A stretch of DNA of 64,000 nt from an uncultured Alphaproteobacteria bacterium (GTDB lineage Bacteria > Pseudomonadota > Alphaproteobacteria > HIMB59). The notes under the pieces are model-generated. The model was given only the letters and a program-made list of their open reading frames with translations. It had not been told where the DNA came from and ran no database searches. The DNA is taken from positions 62,001 through 126,000 of the forward strand of contig CACJQJ010000001.1 in assembly GCA_902595525.1 (NCBI GenBank). The letters run 5' to 3'. A program made the position numbers and the translations under genes. Of this stretch, positions 26,691 to 36,056 are shown piece after piece; position 1 is the first letter of the stretch; the number at the start of each line of letters is the position of its first letter.

Positions 26691-27533
26691 ATGCACATCC
26701 CTTATTCAGATAATAAAAATCAAGCTTTATTTGGAGAAACAAATAAAACAGTACCTTTAGTTTATTTTAATATTATCAATTTAAAAAAAGGTGAGTCTTA
26801 TGAATACCAACTATCAAAACATGAAAGTAGCGTAGTTCCAGCAACAGGTATCGTCGAGATCACCGTGGAGGATAATAAGTTAGGACAGATTGGAAAAAGA
26901 ACAACTGACGTATGGGATGGTGAACCTGAGGGTAGTTATATTCCTACAAATTCAAAATGTAAAGTTACTTGTTTATCTAACTCCTCTGAGTGTTTCATAG
27001 CTGGTGGAATTTATGAAAAAAAATTAGAGCCATTTCTCGTTTTAAAAGAAGAACTAGATGTTGTTCAATACGGCTCAGACGATACTAAAACTCACAGAAA
27101 AATTAAACATATCTTAGGTGCGAAACATCATGATCAAGTTGGTCGATTATTAGTAAATGAATTATATACTGTTGGCGCTGGAGGGTGGTCAGGCTTCCCT
27201 CCTCACAAACACGACACAGATGATCTCCCTCAAGAAACTCGTCATGATGAAGTTTATAATTATCGATTTAAACCAGGACATGGTTTTGGTGTTCAAATTA
27301 TGCAATCAGAAGATGAAAAAGAGGGTCACGGTTATCAACTTTTTAATGGCTCTACTATTGCAATTAATAAAGGATATCATCCATGTGTGGTTGCCCCAGG
27401 ATATGAGATGTATTATTTTACAATCCTAGTAGGTCTTTCTCAAAGATCACTTATTCAATCTTTCCAAAAAACTCATGCTTACCAATTAGAAACAATCCCA
27501 GGTATTAAGGATATGATAGCAAAATATAAATGA
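26691..27533 (+). CDS. iolB: 5-deoxy-glucuronate isomerase
   Basis: A 280-residue bicupin that isomerises 5-deoxy-glucuronate to 5-dehydro-2-deoxy-gluconate. The C-terminal cupin metal site is visible in FPPHKHD (two His), DEVYNYRF (Glu) and NKGYHPCVVAPGYEMYYF (His), matching IolB. LLVNELYTVGAGGW corresponds to the conserved family strand. The end overlaps the aldolase gene (ATGA). Confidence 0.9.
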   Translation: MHIPYSDNKNQALFGETNKTVPLVYFNIINLKKGESYEYQLSKHESSVVPATGIVEITVEDNKLGQIGKRTTDVWDGEPEGSYIPTNSKCKVTCLSNSSECFIAGGIYEKKLEPFLVLKEELDVVQYGSDDTKTHRKIKHILGAKHHDQVGRLLVNELYTVGAGGWSGFPPHKHDTDDLPQETRHDEVYNYRFKPGHGFGVQIMQSEDEKEGHGYQLFNGSTIAINKGYHPCVVAPGYEMYYFTILVGLSQRSLIQSFQKTHAYQLETIPGIKDMIAKYK

Positions 27534-28360
27534 CGATAGCTAGCCTCTCAGAAGTTTTACAAGAAGCAAAAAAAAATAATTATGCCGTTGCAGGATTAGT
27601 AGTATTAGGTTGGGAAGATGCAAGATGTTATGCAGAAACAGCCGAAGAGCTCAAGGTACCCGTCATTCTTCAAGCAGGACCAAGTTGTAGAGCAAATACA
27701 CCTCTACCAGTTTTAGGTAAAATGTTTAGATACTTGGCTGAGCAATCATCTAGTCCAATAGTTTGTCATTTAGATCATGGCTATACGAAAGAAGAGTGTT
27801 TACAGGCAATTGACAACGGATTCACATCTGTAATGTTTGATGGATCTAAGCTTTCACTTAATGAAAACGTTGATAAAACAAGTGAAATCGTTGAATTAGC
27901 TCATAAACAAAATATTTCCGTTGAGGGAGAAATTGGATTTGTTGGTTACAATGATGGTGCTAAGTCACAAAGCACAGATCCGGAAGAAGCGAAGACATTT
28001 GCTGAATTAACCAAATGTGATGCAATGGCCATCAGTGCAGGAAACGTACACTTACAGACAAACAAATCCTCTTCAATTGATATGCAAGTCATAAAGAAGA
28101 TAGAAACCTTAACCGAAGTACCATTGGTGCTGCACGGAAGTAGCGGTATCGACGATACACTTAAAAGAACGATAGCAAATACAACGAATGTTTGTAAGTT
28201 TAATATCGGCACTGAACTCAGAAAAACTTTTGGCGATACTTTAAGAGAGGAAATTGCAAAAGATCCAAATACTTATGACCGTATTAAATTAATCAATTCA
28301 ACTATTCCAAGATTTAAAGAAGTAACAAAAAAAGTTTTAGAGAATATTTCAAAAATTTAA
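27530..28360 (+). CDS. iolJ: class II aldolase, IolJ-like
   Basis: A 276-residue zinc-dependent FbaA/GatY-type aldolase. It shows PIVCHLDHGYT (Zn His and catalytic Asp), GFTSVMFDGS, VEGEIGFVG, the Zn-ligand His in ISAGNVHLQ, and PLVLHGSSGI with the phosphate-binding glycines. Coupled to iolB and following iolC, it best fits 6-phospho-5-dehydro-2-deoxygluconate aldolase, giving dihydroxyacetone phosphate and malonate semialdehyde. A fructose- or tagatose-bisphosphate aldolase is the alternative if the context misleads. Confidence 0.78.
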   Translation: MTIASLSEVLQEAKKNNYAVAGLVVLGWEDARCYAETAEELKVPVILQAGPSCRANTPLPVLGKMFRYLAEQSSSPIVCHLDHGYTKEECLQAIDNGFTSVMFDGSKLSLNENVDKTSEIVELAHKQNISVEGEIGFVGYNDGAKSQSTDPEEAKTFAELTKCDAMAISAGNVHLQTNKSSSIDMQVIKKIETLTEVPLVLHGSSGIDDTLKRTIANTTNVCKFNIGTELRKTFGDTLREEIAKDPNTYDRIKLINSTIPRFKEVTKKVLENISKI

Positions 28361-28366
28361 TCATTC

Positions 28367-29317
28367 ATGATTAAATCGCACACAATTGAAAATAAGTTTT
28401 TAAGAGTTAAGACTCTTAATATTGGTGCTACATTATTTGAAGTTTTTTATAAAAAGAAAAAAATCAATTTAATTCTAAATTTAGGAAATATCTCATCATA
28501 TAAAAATAATAAAAATTACTTAGGCGCAACATGTGGCAGGTATGCAAATAGAATAAAAAAAGCTCAATTTCAGATCAAAGGAGTAAAATACAAATTAACT
28601 AGAAATGAGGGAAAAAATATACTACATGGTGGTAAAAAAGGGTTTGACTCAAAAATTTGGCAAGTTAAGAGCTTCTCCAAATCTCATATTAGCTATTATT
28701 GTATATCACCAGATAAAGATCAGGGTTTCCCTGGAGAATTATATTCCAGTTGTGATTACTCAATTGCAAATTCGACTCTTAAAATCAATATAAGTGCACA
28801 AACATCAAAAACTACTCACGTTAATTTGGTAAATCACGCCTATTGGAATTTAGATAAAATTAAAAAAGATATTTTTGATCACCACGTCCAAATCAATTCA
28901 AATCAGTACCTAGAAAATGACTCTGAAAATATACCTACTGGTAGGGTAATGAATGTAAAAGGAACACGTTTTGATTTTAAAAAATTAACTAGGATACGCG
29001 ATAAATTTACTAATAAATTCAAGGGATTTGATGAAAATTTCATCATAAAAAAAAATTCTAAGTTTGCAGCTAAAATACAATCACCAAAAAGCAATATATC
29101 CCTAAAAATTTTTTCAAATCAACCTGGTGTTCAATTTTATACTGGTCAGCATTTAAAATATTCCAGTAATCGTATTAAAATTAAAAAATATCAAGGTATG
29201 TGTTTTGAAACTCAGGGTTTTCCAAACGCACCCAATAATCGAAAATTTCCTTCAACACAATTAAACCCATCACAAATTTATAAACATCAAATGAAGTTTG
29301 AAATTGGAGAAATTTAA
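28367..29317 (+). CDS. galM: aldose 1-epimerase (mutarotase)
   Basis: A 316-residue beta-sandwich mutarotase. It has NYLGATCGRYANRI (substrate Arg), NEGKNILHGG, the catalytic His in VNLVNHAYWNL, GFDENFII and the catalytic Glu in CFETQGFPNAPNN. It interconverts anomers of free aldoses after import. It is last in the inositol-region run, six bases after the aldolase. The protein is unusually rich in Lys and Asn, in line with strong A/T bias. Confidence 0.85.
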   Translation: MIKSHTIENKFLRVKTLNIGATLFEVFYKKKKINLILNLGNISSYKNNKNYLGATCGRYANRIKKAQFQIKGVKYKLTRNEGKNILHGGKKGFDSKIWQVKSFSKSHISYYCISPDKDQGFPGELYSSCDYSIANSTLKINISAQTSKTTHVNLVNHAYWNLDKIKKDIFDHHVQINSNQYLENDSENIPTGRVMNVKGTRFDFKKLTRIRDKFTNKFKGFDENFIIKKNSKFAAKIQSPKSNISLKIFSNQPGVQFYTGQHLKYSSNRIKIKKYQGMCFETQGFPNAPNNRKFPSTQLNPSQIYKHQMKFEIGEI

Positions 29318-29320
29318 TAA

Positions 29321-30325
29321 TTATTTGGTTTTTTCTCTTAATTTTATATTCAATGTATCAAAAAATATTTGAGGAACGCTAAAAGCAAAATTATTTAAAA
29401 AAGCAACCGAACTAACTTGCATTTGATTTCCATCTAGCAATGGATCTATAAACTTTGATATTTGAACTTTATCATCGACATAATTCCAATCAAAAGTAGC
29501 GTGAACACCTTTACCCTCAATATCGTAAAGATTTACAAAAATTATAGTTCCATTATTGAGTGTAAACCTAGCTTTTAAATCTGGAGAGTTAGGTAATTCT
29601 GTCTTAAGTATAAAGCCATTATGTTGAAGATCAGTTAATATATTTTGAGCATCAATAATTTTATCATTATCAATTTCATTAAATTGAGAGGTCAAATTTG
29701 TATGTTTCAGCTCTCCTTCTTTGACACTTAAGTTAATCATATTTTGATTATAAATTTGAATTGATTGAATTTGAGATTTACCAATATTTATTAAATCGGT
29801 GGGCACCCAGTAGAAATCAGATACATCGGCGCTTAAGTTTGTTGAAACCAAATAAGATTGATTAGACTCAGGAGCCTTTATGTAAGATCCTGGGATATTA
29901 TAATTATAAATACCAATATCTAGTGAATACAATACTACATCGTCTTCAGATTTTAATATTAATTGCATTTTATTTTCATCATCTAGACCCAATTTGTATA
30001 AAAGATCTTCACGATTAGTTTTAGCATCTAAAATATTTGCTTCACGAAGTTGGATAAAAAACCTACTTAAAAGCTCAGTATTTGCCGGAAAATTATTTGA
30101 GCTTGAAATAAGCCATTGATTATCAATGATTTCAATAACAGATTTTCCATTTTGATTAGAAAATTCAATGTATGCTATTTCTGGTAAAACATCATCAAAA
30201 CTAGGAAATAATACTTCAGATGATGACTTGTTAGAGATATTTTTGCCATCAAAATACATACTAAGGGCAATAATTAAAAATCCAAAAGATAGTAAAACCA
30301 ATATTTTTAAATTTTTAATATACAT
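29321..30325 (-). CDS. DUF4340-like membrane-anchored protein
   Basis: A 334-residue protein with one N-terminal membrane segment (about residues 8-25) and a long extracytoplasmic part with repeated beta-rich units such as DNQWLISSSNNFPAN and REDLLYKLGLDDENKM. This layout matches DUF4340 proteins found after GldG-like genes. It adjoins the GldG-like gene by one base. Probable role: accessory subunit of the ABC exporter encoded upstream; the biochemical role is unknown. Confidence 0.7.
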   Translation of the reverse strand: MYIKNLKILVLLSFGFLIIALSMYFDGKNISNKSSSEVLFPSFDDVLPEIAYIEFSNQNGKSVIEIIDNQWLISSSNNFPANTELLSRFFIQLREANILDAKTNREDLLYKLGLDDENKMQLILKSEDDVVLYSLDIGIYNYNIPGSYIKAPESNQSYLVSTNLSADVSDFYWVPTDLINIGKSQIQSIQIYNQNMINLSVKEGELKHTNLTSQFNEIDNDKIIDAQNILTDLQHNGFILKTELPNSPDLKARFTLNNGTIIFVNLYDIEGKGVHATFDWNYVDDKVQISKFIDPLLDGNQMQVSSVAFLNNFAFSVPQIFFDTLNIKLREKTK

Positions 30326-32161
30326 TTATCTGCTTTTTCTTTTTCTGATACCGAGTTGTCTTGGAATAAAAAACATTAGTAGAATTAAAAGAATAGGGAT
30401 TAAAAAAGTATTTAATATGTTTATTTGATTTGCTAATCGATCTATGTCTTTACTTAAATTTCTTCTAACTTCTCTTAGTTGTTTACGAGTATTTTCTACT
30501 TGTAATTGAAAATTTGCCAATTCCATTAATTGTTTGTCAGATAAATTGACACTTTCTACATCTCTACCGCCTGATAAATTTTGAATTTGATTTAATGTAT
30601 TATCAAGTTGAGCTTGTAATTGCTGTTCTTGTCCCAGATACATCTGTTCTGCTTCTGCTTGAAGTTTTTGAACTACAACAAACGGTCTAAATGGAGCTTC
30701 TTTGTTTCTCAGATCAATAAATTCATCATAACCTGTCATTGAGTCAAACACATTTGTAACTAAACTTCCATTATCAGATGTCGCCTCTATTACATTGGTA
30801 TCTAAAAACTTTTGAATTCTTGCCCAAAAAGCATTTCTTATAAAATCAGCGTCACTGAAAACTACCACATTTATATTTTTTGAGGATATTTCTAAATGAT
30901 TATCATTTTTAAATTCAAAATCATTAAAATTACTTTTTGCAATACCACTTAATTTTACACCAAAGTCATAGCTAATACCTGTTGGCTGAAAATTATTAAT
31001 GAGCTTAATTGGATCATGTACCTCTTTCATAGGTAAATCCATTGTTACCTCACTGGAGGACATAATAGGAGTGTAAGAAATTTCACTTTCATCATTTAAT
31101 GGGGAAAGACCACCCGGAGACACAAGTCTAATTAAAGATAAACCGTCTCCAATTTCTTCAGCTTGATTGATGAACTGTCCTCTGACTTCAGGCCAATTCA
31201 ATTTCAACATAGTTTGCAAAGATGTATTTTCAGTTATGTTTTGTTGTGTTTGCAGTCTTGTTGCTTGAGCACCATCTAAAATAACATTGCTATTATAGTT
31301 AATATTGAGGGTTTTTAAGACATTTTCTAAATTTGATGATTTATTTGAATGGTCATTTTTCTCAAAAAATGGATCAACAAAAATAACTGATTTTCCCCCA
31401 TTCAAGATAAATTGTTCAACTGCATACTCAGTTTTGTCACTAATATCAGAGGGGTGATAAACTATTAATAAGTCTATACCCTCAAAACTCTCTATGTCTG
31501 TATCTAAAAACTCAAAATCATAAAAATAACTAAGCTCCTCAAGTATTGTGTATTCTCCTTGTCCAAGTTGATTATTTGGCATCATTGGTGGTGTAGTGTC
31601 CACCCATGATAAAAAACCAATCATTGGTTTTTTTGATCTATTAAGTTTGTATACAATGTCAGTTAATTGTTTTTCTAATGTGCCAGCTTTTGAGGGATCA
31701 AAAAAGGGAACAGTTTCTATGTCATCTGTTGTATTTGAAGCAATTAATCCAAAATATACTTTGGACCCTTCTTGATCTATAGGAAAACCCTGCACACCAT
31801 ATCTATTTACATAATCTTCATCATCTGAATAAGGCTCTGGTTCAATAAAGTTTAATTCAATTTTACCTGAGGCTAGATCTGAATATCTGTTTAATAGACC
31901 TTGAACTTGATTAGCGTAATTTTGAATAATTGGAATATTTTTAGACAAGTCTCTGCTATACACAAAAGTAATTTTTATTGGCTCTTCTATTTCGTCTATA
32001 ACTCTCTTAGTACCACTTGAAAGAGTAAAAGTTTTGGTAGAGGTAAAATCAACTCCCAAATTAAAGTTGATTTTTTGGATTATAAAATTAAAGGATAAAA
32101 ATAAAATAACAGTGCTTAGTATAGATACTATAAGATAGTTTTTTTGTAAAAATTTATTCAT
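30326..32161 (-). CDS. GldG-like ABC exporter accessory protein
   Basis: About 611 residues from the chosen start, with an N-terminal membrane segment (VSILSTVILFLSFNFI), a large periplasmic region typical of the ABC_transp_aux/GldG family (VDFTSTKTFTLSSGT; VYSRDLSKNIP; SVIFVDPF), a coiled coil near the end (LQAQLDNTLNQIQNL; LQVENTRKQLREVRRN) and a C-terminal membrane helix followed by RKRKSR. The ATG at 32161 overlaps the permease stop (TAATG), which decides the start over the upstream ATG at 32203. Role: partner of the adjacent ATPase and permease. Confidence 0.78.
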   Translation of the reverse strand: MNKFLQKNYLIVSILSTVILFLSFNFIIQKINFNLGVDFTSTKTFTLSSGTKRVIDEIEEPIKITFVYSRDLSKNIPIIQNYANQVQGLLNRYSDLASGKIELNFIEPEPYSDDEDYVNRYGVQGFPIDQEGSKVYFGLIASNTTDDIETVPFFDPSKAGTLEKQLTDIVYKLNRSKKPMIGFLSWVDTTPPMMPNNQLGQGEYTILEELSYFYDFEFLDTDIESFEGIDLLIVYHPSDISDKTEYAVEQFILNGGKSVIFVDPFFEKNDHSNKSSNLENVLKTLNINYNSNVILDGAQATRLQTQQNITENTSLQTMLKLNWPEVRGQFINQAEEIGDGLSLIRLVSPGGLSPLNDESEISYTPIMSSSEVTMDLPMKEVHDPIKLINNFQPTGISYDFGVKLSGIAKSNFNDFEFKNDNHLEISSKNINVVVFSDADFIRNAFWARIQKFLDTNVIEATSDNGSLVTNVFDSMTGYDEFIDLRNKEAPFRPFVVVQKLQAEAEQMYLGQEQQLQAQLDNTLNQIQNLSGGRDVESVNLSDKQLMELANFQLQVENTRKQLREVRRNLSKDIDRLANQINILNTFLIPILLILLMFFIPRQLGIRKRKSR

Positions 32162-32880
32162 TAGTCTCGATTTAAAAATTTTATAATTGTTAAATAATTC
32201 CAAAGAGCAATAAAGGATAAAAAGAAAAACAATCCTTTAATTGAGAAGAAACCCGTTTGGATACTTGAGAAGTGAGTCAAAAAGCTAAAACTAGAAATGA
32301 GTTCTACTATTTCAATTGGTAAAATCCCAGTTATAAAATTAATCATAAGAGGAAACCCACTTATGGTAAAAAGAAATGAGACTAAAATAGATAAAATAAA
32401 GGCAATTATTTGATTGTTAGTTAACGAAGAAAAGAAAATTCCAAGAGAGACATAAGCACCTGCCATGATAATAACACCAAGATATTGGCCAATAATTACA
32501 AGGTTATCAGGGTTTCCAAGATAATTTACTGTAATCCAAATAGGAAATGTCAAAACAACAGAGAATACAACAAAAGCCCAAGTTGCAAAAAATTTACTCA
32601 ACACTATCTTCCACAAAGGAATTGGCAAAGTCATTAATAATTCAATAGTACCAAGTCTCTTTTCCTCGGACCAACTTTTCATAGTAACTGCAGAGACAAA
32701 GAAAATAAAAACCCATGGAATAAAACTAAAAAAAACCGTTAAGTCTGCAACTCCTGAGGAAAAAAACGAGCCAAAATAAAATGTCAAGGACATAGAGGTC
32801 AAAATAAATATTGCAGTAAAAATATAGGCAACAGGAGTAATGAAATATAATTTAAGTTCTCTTTTAATTAGCGCCAACAT
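32161..32880 (-). CDS. ABC-2 type transporter permease, GldF-like
   Basis: A 239-residue membrane protein with six hydrophobic segments. It has the YFITPVAYIFTAIFI start common in GldF/NosY-type permeases and SWSEEKRLGTIELLMTLPI, the conserved cytoplasmic loop contacting the ATPase. The start overlaps the end of the ATPase gene by one base. In Bacteroidetes the homologous set is tied to gliding; in proteobacteria it occurs without gliding and the exported substrate is unknown. Confidence 0.82.
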   Translation of the reverse strand: MLALIKRELKLYFITPVAYIFTAIFILTSMSLTFYFGSFFSSGVADLTVFFSFIPWVFIFFVSAVTMKSWSEEKRLGTIELLMTLPIPLWKIVLSKFFATWAFVVFSVVLTFPIWITVNYLGNPDNLVIIGQYLGVIIMAGAYVSLGIFFSSLTNNQIIAFILSILVSFLFTISGFPLMINFITGILPIEIVELISSFSFLTHFSSIQTGFFSIKGLFFFLSFIALWNYLTIIKFLNRD

Positions 32881-33581
32881 TAGCTTACTAACTTTCTAAA
32901 TTTTTCATCTAGGGATTTACCAATTTTTTTCTTAAGCTGTGCTGGAGTTCCCTCAAAGACTTTTTGTCCATCATTAATAATAAGGCACTTATTACAAACC
33001 TCTGGGACTTCATCAAGAATGTGTGTAGAAATTATAATTGCTTTTGTTTTAGATAATTTTTTAATTAATTTTCTTACTTCGAATTTTTGAAGGGGATCTA
33101 ATCCATCAGTCGGCTCATCTAAGATCAGTAATTTGGGATTATGTATAAGAGCCTGTGCAATTCCAACACGTCTTTTAAAACCTTTTGATAATGTTTCAAT
33201 GGGAACATCTTTTACTTCTTCTAGTTGTAGATCATTAATTACTTTTTTGATTGCTGCTTTTGAATTTTTTAAATTTCTTACCTGGCAAACGTAGTCTAGA
33301 TAAAGATATGGTGAAAAGTCCAAATAAAGGGGAACACCTTCAGGTAAGTAGCCAATCATTGACTTTGTGTGAATGGGATCAATTTCAATGTCCTTATCGT
33401 TTATGATAACGTTTCCACTGTCAGATTTCAGATAACCTGTTATTACCCTCATAGAAGTTGTTTTGCCAGCACCATTAGGTCCAAGGAACCCCATCACATC
33501 ACCAACTTTGACCTCAAAAGAGAGTTTATTAATGGCAGTAAAATCGCCAAAATTTTTAGAAATATCTATTACACTTAACAT
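32880..33581 (-). CDS. ABC exporter ATPase, GldA/CcmA-like
   Basis: A 233-residue ATPase: GPNGAGKTTSMRVITGYL (Walker A), the Q-loop in MIGYLPEGVPLY, LSKGFKRRVGIAQAL (signature), LILDEPTDGLDP (Walker B) and ISTHIL. First gene of a four-gene operon ATPase - permease - GldG-like - DUF4340-like, all with overlaps or one-base spacing. Energises the exporter. Confidence 0.88.
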   Translation of the reverse strand: MLSVIDISKNFGDFTAINKLSFEVKVGDVMGFLGPNGAGKTTSMRVITGYLKSDSGNVIINDKDIEIDPIHTKSMIGYLPEGVPLYLDFSPYLYLDYVCQVRNLKNSKAAIKKVINDLQLEEVKDVPIETLSKGFKRRVGIAQALIHNPKLLILDEPTDGLDPLQKFEVRKLIKKLSKTKAIIISTHILDEVPEVCNKCLIINDGQKVFEGTPAQLKKKIGKSLDEKFRKLVS

Positions 33582-33655
33582 TTTTTCATATTATTTAGTT
33601 TAAAATCTTATTAATTCAAGATGATAAATTTACCATCTCTTATCAGATAAAGTTT

Positions 33656-34819
33656 TTACCACGCAGACCTATAAATATCAAAAGCATCTTTTTCAGTTAT
33701 TTCTCTTGGATTATTGATTAGTAATCGGGTTTGTTTCATAGCATCTCTAGCCATTGTTTCGCATGCAGTTTCAGGGATGTCGAGATCTCTTAATCTTTGT
33801 TCTAAACCTAATTCGCTTGATAGATCTGACAACTTTTCAATGAATTTTGAAGAAATATCTTGAGTGCTGGTGCTTGTATCAATATCTGGAAAAACAATTG
33901 GGGCTATTTCACTGTAAAGTTTTGATGCATTTTGATCAGATATATTAAATCTTAACACATATGGCAGGACAAGTGCGTTGGAAAGACCATGAGGGACATG
34001 ATAAGTTCCTCCAATCGGATATGCCAAAGCATGAACGCCAGCAACTGGAGAGTTTCCAAAGGAGACACCTGCTAACATAGAGCCAACAAGCATATTTGAT
34101 CTTGCTTCAATATCCTTTCCGTTAATGACAGCTTGTCTTATAGAACTACCTAAAAGCTTCAATGCTTCCTTTGCAAGTGTTTGGGAGATCAAATTATTGT
34201 TCACACTTTTTGAAGCATAAGACTCTATCGCGTGGACCATTGCATCAATACCGGTAGCAGCAGTAATGTGAGGCGGAAGACCGAGTGTTAATGATGGATC
34301 AAGAATTGCAAGGTCTGGAAGTATAATAGGAGAGGAAACTCCTTTTTTTTCTAAATCTTCTTGTGTGATAATAGAAATTGGAGTTACTTCAGAACCAGTA
34401 CCAGAAGTTGTTGGGTAAAGTGCGAGAGGGAGTCTAGGCCCTTTAGCATTAGCCACTCCCCAAGCTTCATGAATATTTTCGTTTGAGCCAATCAAAAGTG
34501 CAGTTAATTTCGATACGTCCATTGATGATCCACCACCAAATCCAATTACACCTGTTGCATCAAAATCTCTTCCCTGTTGTACACAACTCATAAGTGTTTT
34601 TATAGATGGGTCAGCTTCAACATTATCAAAAATTAAAATTTCAGAGTATTTTTGAAGCTCAGTAATTGTTTTTTCGTGTAACCCAATTTTCACTAAACCC
34701 GGATCAGTTACAAATAGTATTTTGTTACCAAGTTTTTTAGAAACTTCCTCTGCTGTGCCTACTGAATAGTCACTTCCAAATCTTATTCCAGGAGTAGTGT
34801 TGAATTGAAACGCTTTCAC
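33656..34819 (-). CDS. iron-containing alcohol dehydrogenase
   Basis: A 387-residue group III alcohol dehydrogenase. It has the nucleotide motif GFGGGSSMDVSK, PTTSGTGSEVTPISII, metal ligands Asp and His in GIDAMVHAIESYAS, and further His ligands in VHALAYPIGGTYHVPHG. NAD(P)-linked alcohol/aldehyde interconversion in the cytoplasm; the substrate is open (1,3-propanediol, lactaldehyde or maleylacetate-type enzymes share the fold). It is monocistronic, divergent from the ParA gene over 129 bases. Confidence 0.85.
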   Translation of the reverse strand: MKAFQFNTTPGIRFGSDYSVGTAEEVSKKLGNKILFVTDPGLVKIGLHEKTITELQKYSEILIFDNVEADPSIKTLMSCVQQGRDFDATGVIGFGGGSSMDVSKLTALLIGSNENIHEAWGVANAKGPRLPLALYPTTSGTGSEVTPISIITQEDLEKKGVSSPIILPDLAILDPSLTLGLPPHITAATGIDAMVHAIESYASKSVNNNLISQTLAKEALKLLGSSIRQAVINGKDIEARSNMLVGSMLAGVSFGNSPVAGVHALAYPIGGTYHVPHGLSNALVLPYVLRFNISDQNASKLYSEIAPIVFPDIDTSTSTQDISSKFIEKLSDLSSELGLEQRLRDLDIPETACETMARDAMKQTRLLINNPREITEKDAFDIYRSAW

Positions 34820-34948
34820 GATAGCAATATAGATGATATGAGGTTTATTTCCTATATAATTTTACCAAACCTATTCTGAGCACCTATCAACCCACAACTT
34901 TTTTTTAATAAGGCTTTCTTAAGAGTTTTTTATTTTTATACTTGAATT

Positions 34949-35587
34949 GTGTCTAAGGTTATTACCATCGCTCAACAAAAAGGAGGCTCTGGAAAAACCA
35001 CTATAGCTGCCAATTTAGCTGCTGTTTATTCTTTAAAAAATAATTTATCCACGACATTACTCGACACAGACCCTCAAGGCAGTTTAGGTAAGTGGTTTCT
35101 TACCAGAAATGAAAAACTTAAAAATAAAAATATGATTCAGTTTAAAACAGCAAGCCTCTGGGGCGCGCAGTATGAGGCTAAAACGCTTAAAGAAAAATCT
35201 GATTTAGTAATAATTGATACTCCTCCCAAAATTGACGCTGATGGAAGACCAGCAATTGAAATAGCTGACCTTGTCATTATACCGATATCTCCCTCTCAAG
35301 TGGATTTTTGGGCCACGGAGTCCATAATTGAATTAGCAAAAAGAGAAAAAAGAGAGATATTAATACTCATTAATAGAGCAAATGCAAAATCTAAACTTAT
35401 TCAAGAAGCACATAAATTTGTTAATAAAATGAATGTTAAAAAAGCAAAGACGATTTTGGGTAATAGACAAATATTTGTATCAACTATGGGATTAGGGTTA
35501 ACAGTAGTAGAAAAACAAAGAACTGGAAAAGGGTGTTTAGAAATGTTGGCTCTAGCAAAAGAGATACAGTCATTCTTGAAATTTTAA
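34949..35587 (+). CDS. ParA/MinD-family ATPase
   Basis: A 212-residue deviant-Walker ATPase: QQKGGSGKTTIAANLA (6-21, signature Lys before GG), LLDTDPQGSLG and VIIDTPP. It uses a GTG start; nothing upstream is better. The size suits small ParA-like proteins that position cargo, rather than chromosomal ParA with its N-terminal DNA-binding part. There is no ParB or MinC/E next to it. The following two genes are unknown and may be partners or cargo. The polypeptide is standard in length and motifs, so the gene is intact. Confidence 0.83.
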   Translation: MSKVITIAQQKGGSGKTTIAANLAAVYSLKNNLSTTLLDTDPQGSLGKWFLTRNEKLKNKNMIQFKTASLWGAQYEAKTLKEKSDLVIIDTPPKIDADGRPAIEIADLVIIPISPSQVDFWATESIIELAKREKREILILINRANAKSKLIQEAHKFVNKMNVKKAKTILGNRQIFVSTMGLGLTVVEKQRTGKGCLEMLALAKEIQSFLKF

Positions 35588-35602
35588 ATTTTAATAAATT
35601 AT

Positions 35603-36052
35603 ATGAATGAAGAAATAGATAATGAACAACTCCATGACATATGCTCAAGATTATTGAAAGGTTTTATTAATTGGATTGAAATAAATGATAGTAAAGAAAA
35701 AGCATCAATTCTCGATAATGCATTCCAATTTAAAACATCTATCTTAGAACAAGATAAATCAACACTTCAAAAAAAATACTTTATATCACCACAGAATTTA
35801 TCAAAAAAAGAAGCTGATGTTCTCTTACTACAGTGGAAAGATACTTTTTCCAAATTAGTTAATTCAAATGTCGATAGACTATCAAAGGACTCTTTTAAGA
35901 TATGGTTTTTAAGCTTAGCATCATATTCGATCCCAGAATTAGAAAAGGATGCAAACGAACTATGGTCAAAACTTTTAGAGGGTGTTGAATATTGTCATAA
36001 ATTTTCTATCAAAGATGTTCCATATCCGCTCAACACTATTTCAAAGAACTAA
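35603..36052 (+). CDS. hypothetical protein following ParA-like ATPase
   Basis: A 149-residue cytosolic protein, acidic and mainly helical, with no recognisable motif (contains LKGFINWIEIND and VLLLQWKDTFSKLV). It resembles in size and helix content phasin-like or other cargo-associated proteins, but that is not supported by specific residues. It starts 15 bases after the ParA-like gene, so it is probably in the same operon and may be its partner. Confidence 0.6.
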   Translation: MNEEIDNEQLHDICSRLLKGFINWIEINDSKEKASILDNAFQFKTSILEQDKSTLQKKYFISPQNLSKKEADVLLLQWKDTFSKLVNSNVDRLSKDSFKIWFLSLASYSIPELEKDANELWSKLLEGVEYCHKFSIKDVPYPLNTISKN

Positions 36053-36056
36053 ATCA

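Noticed and set aside
34820..34948. Terminator or attachment site between the alcohol dehydrogenase and ParA genes
   Set aside because: Only poly-T runs and no stable inverted repeat; no integrase or direct repeats nearby.
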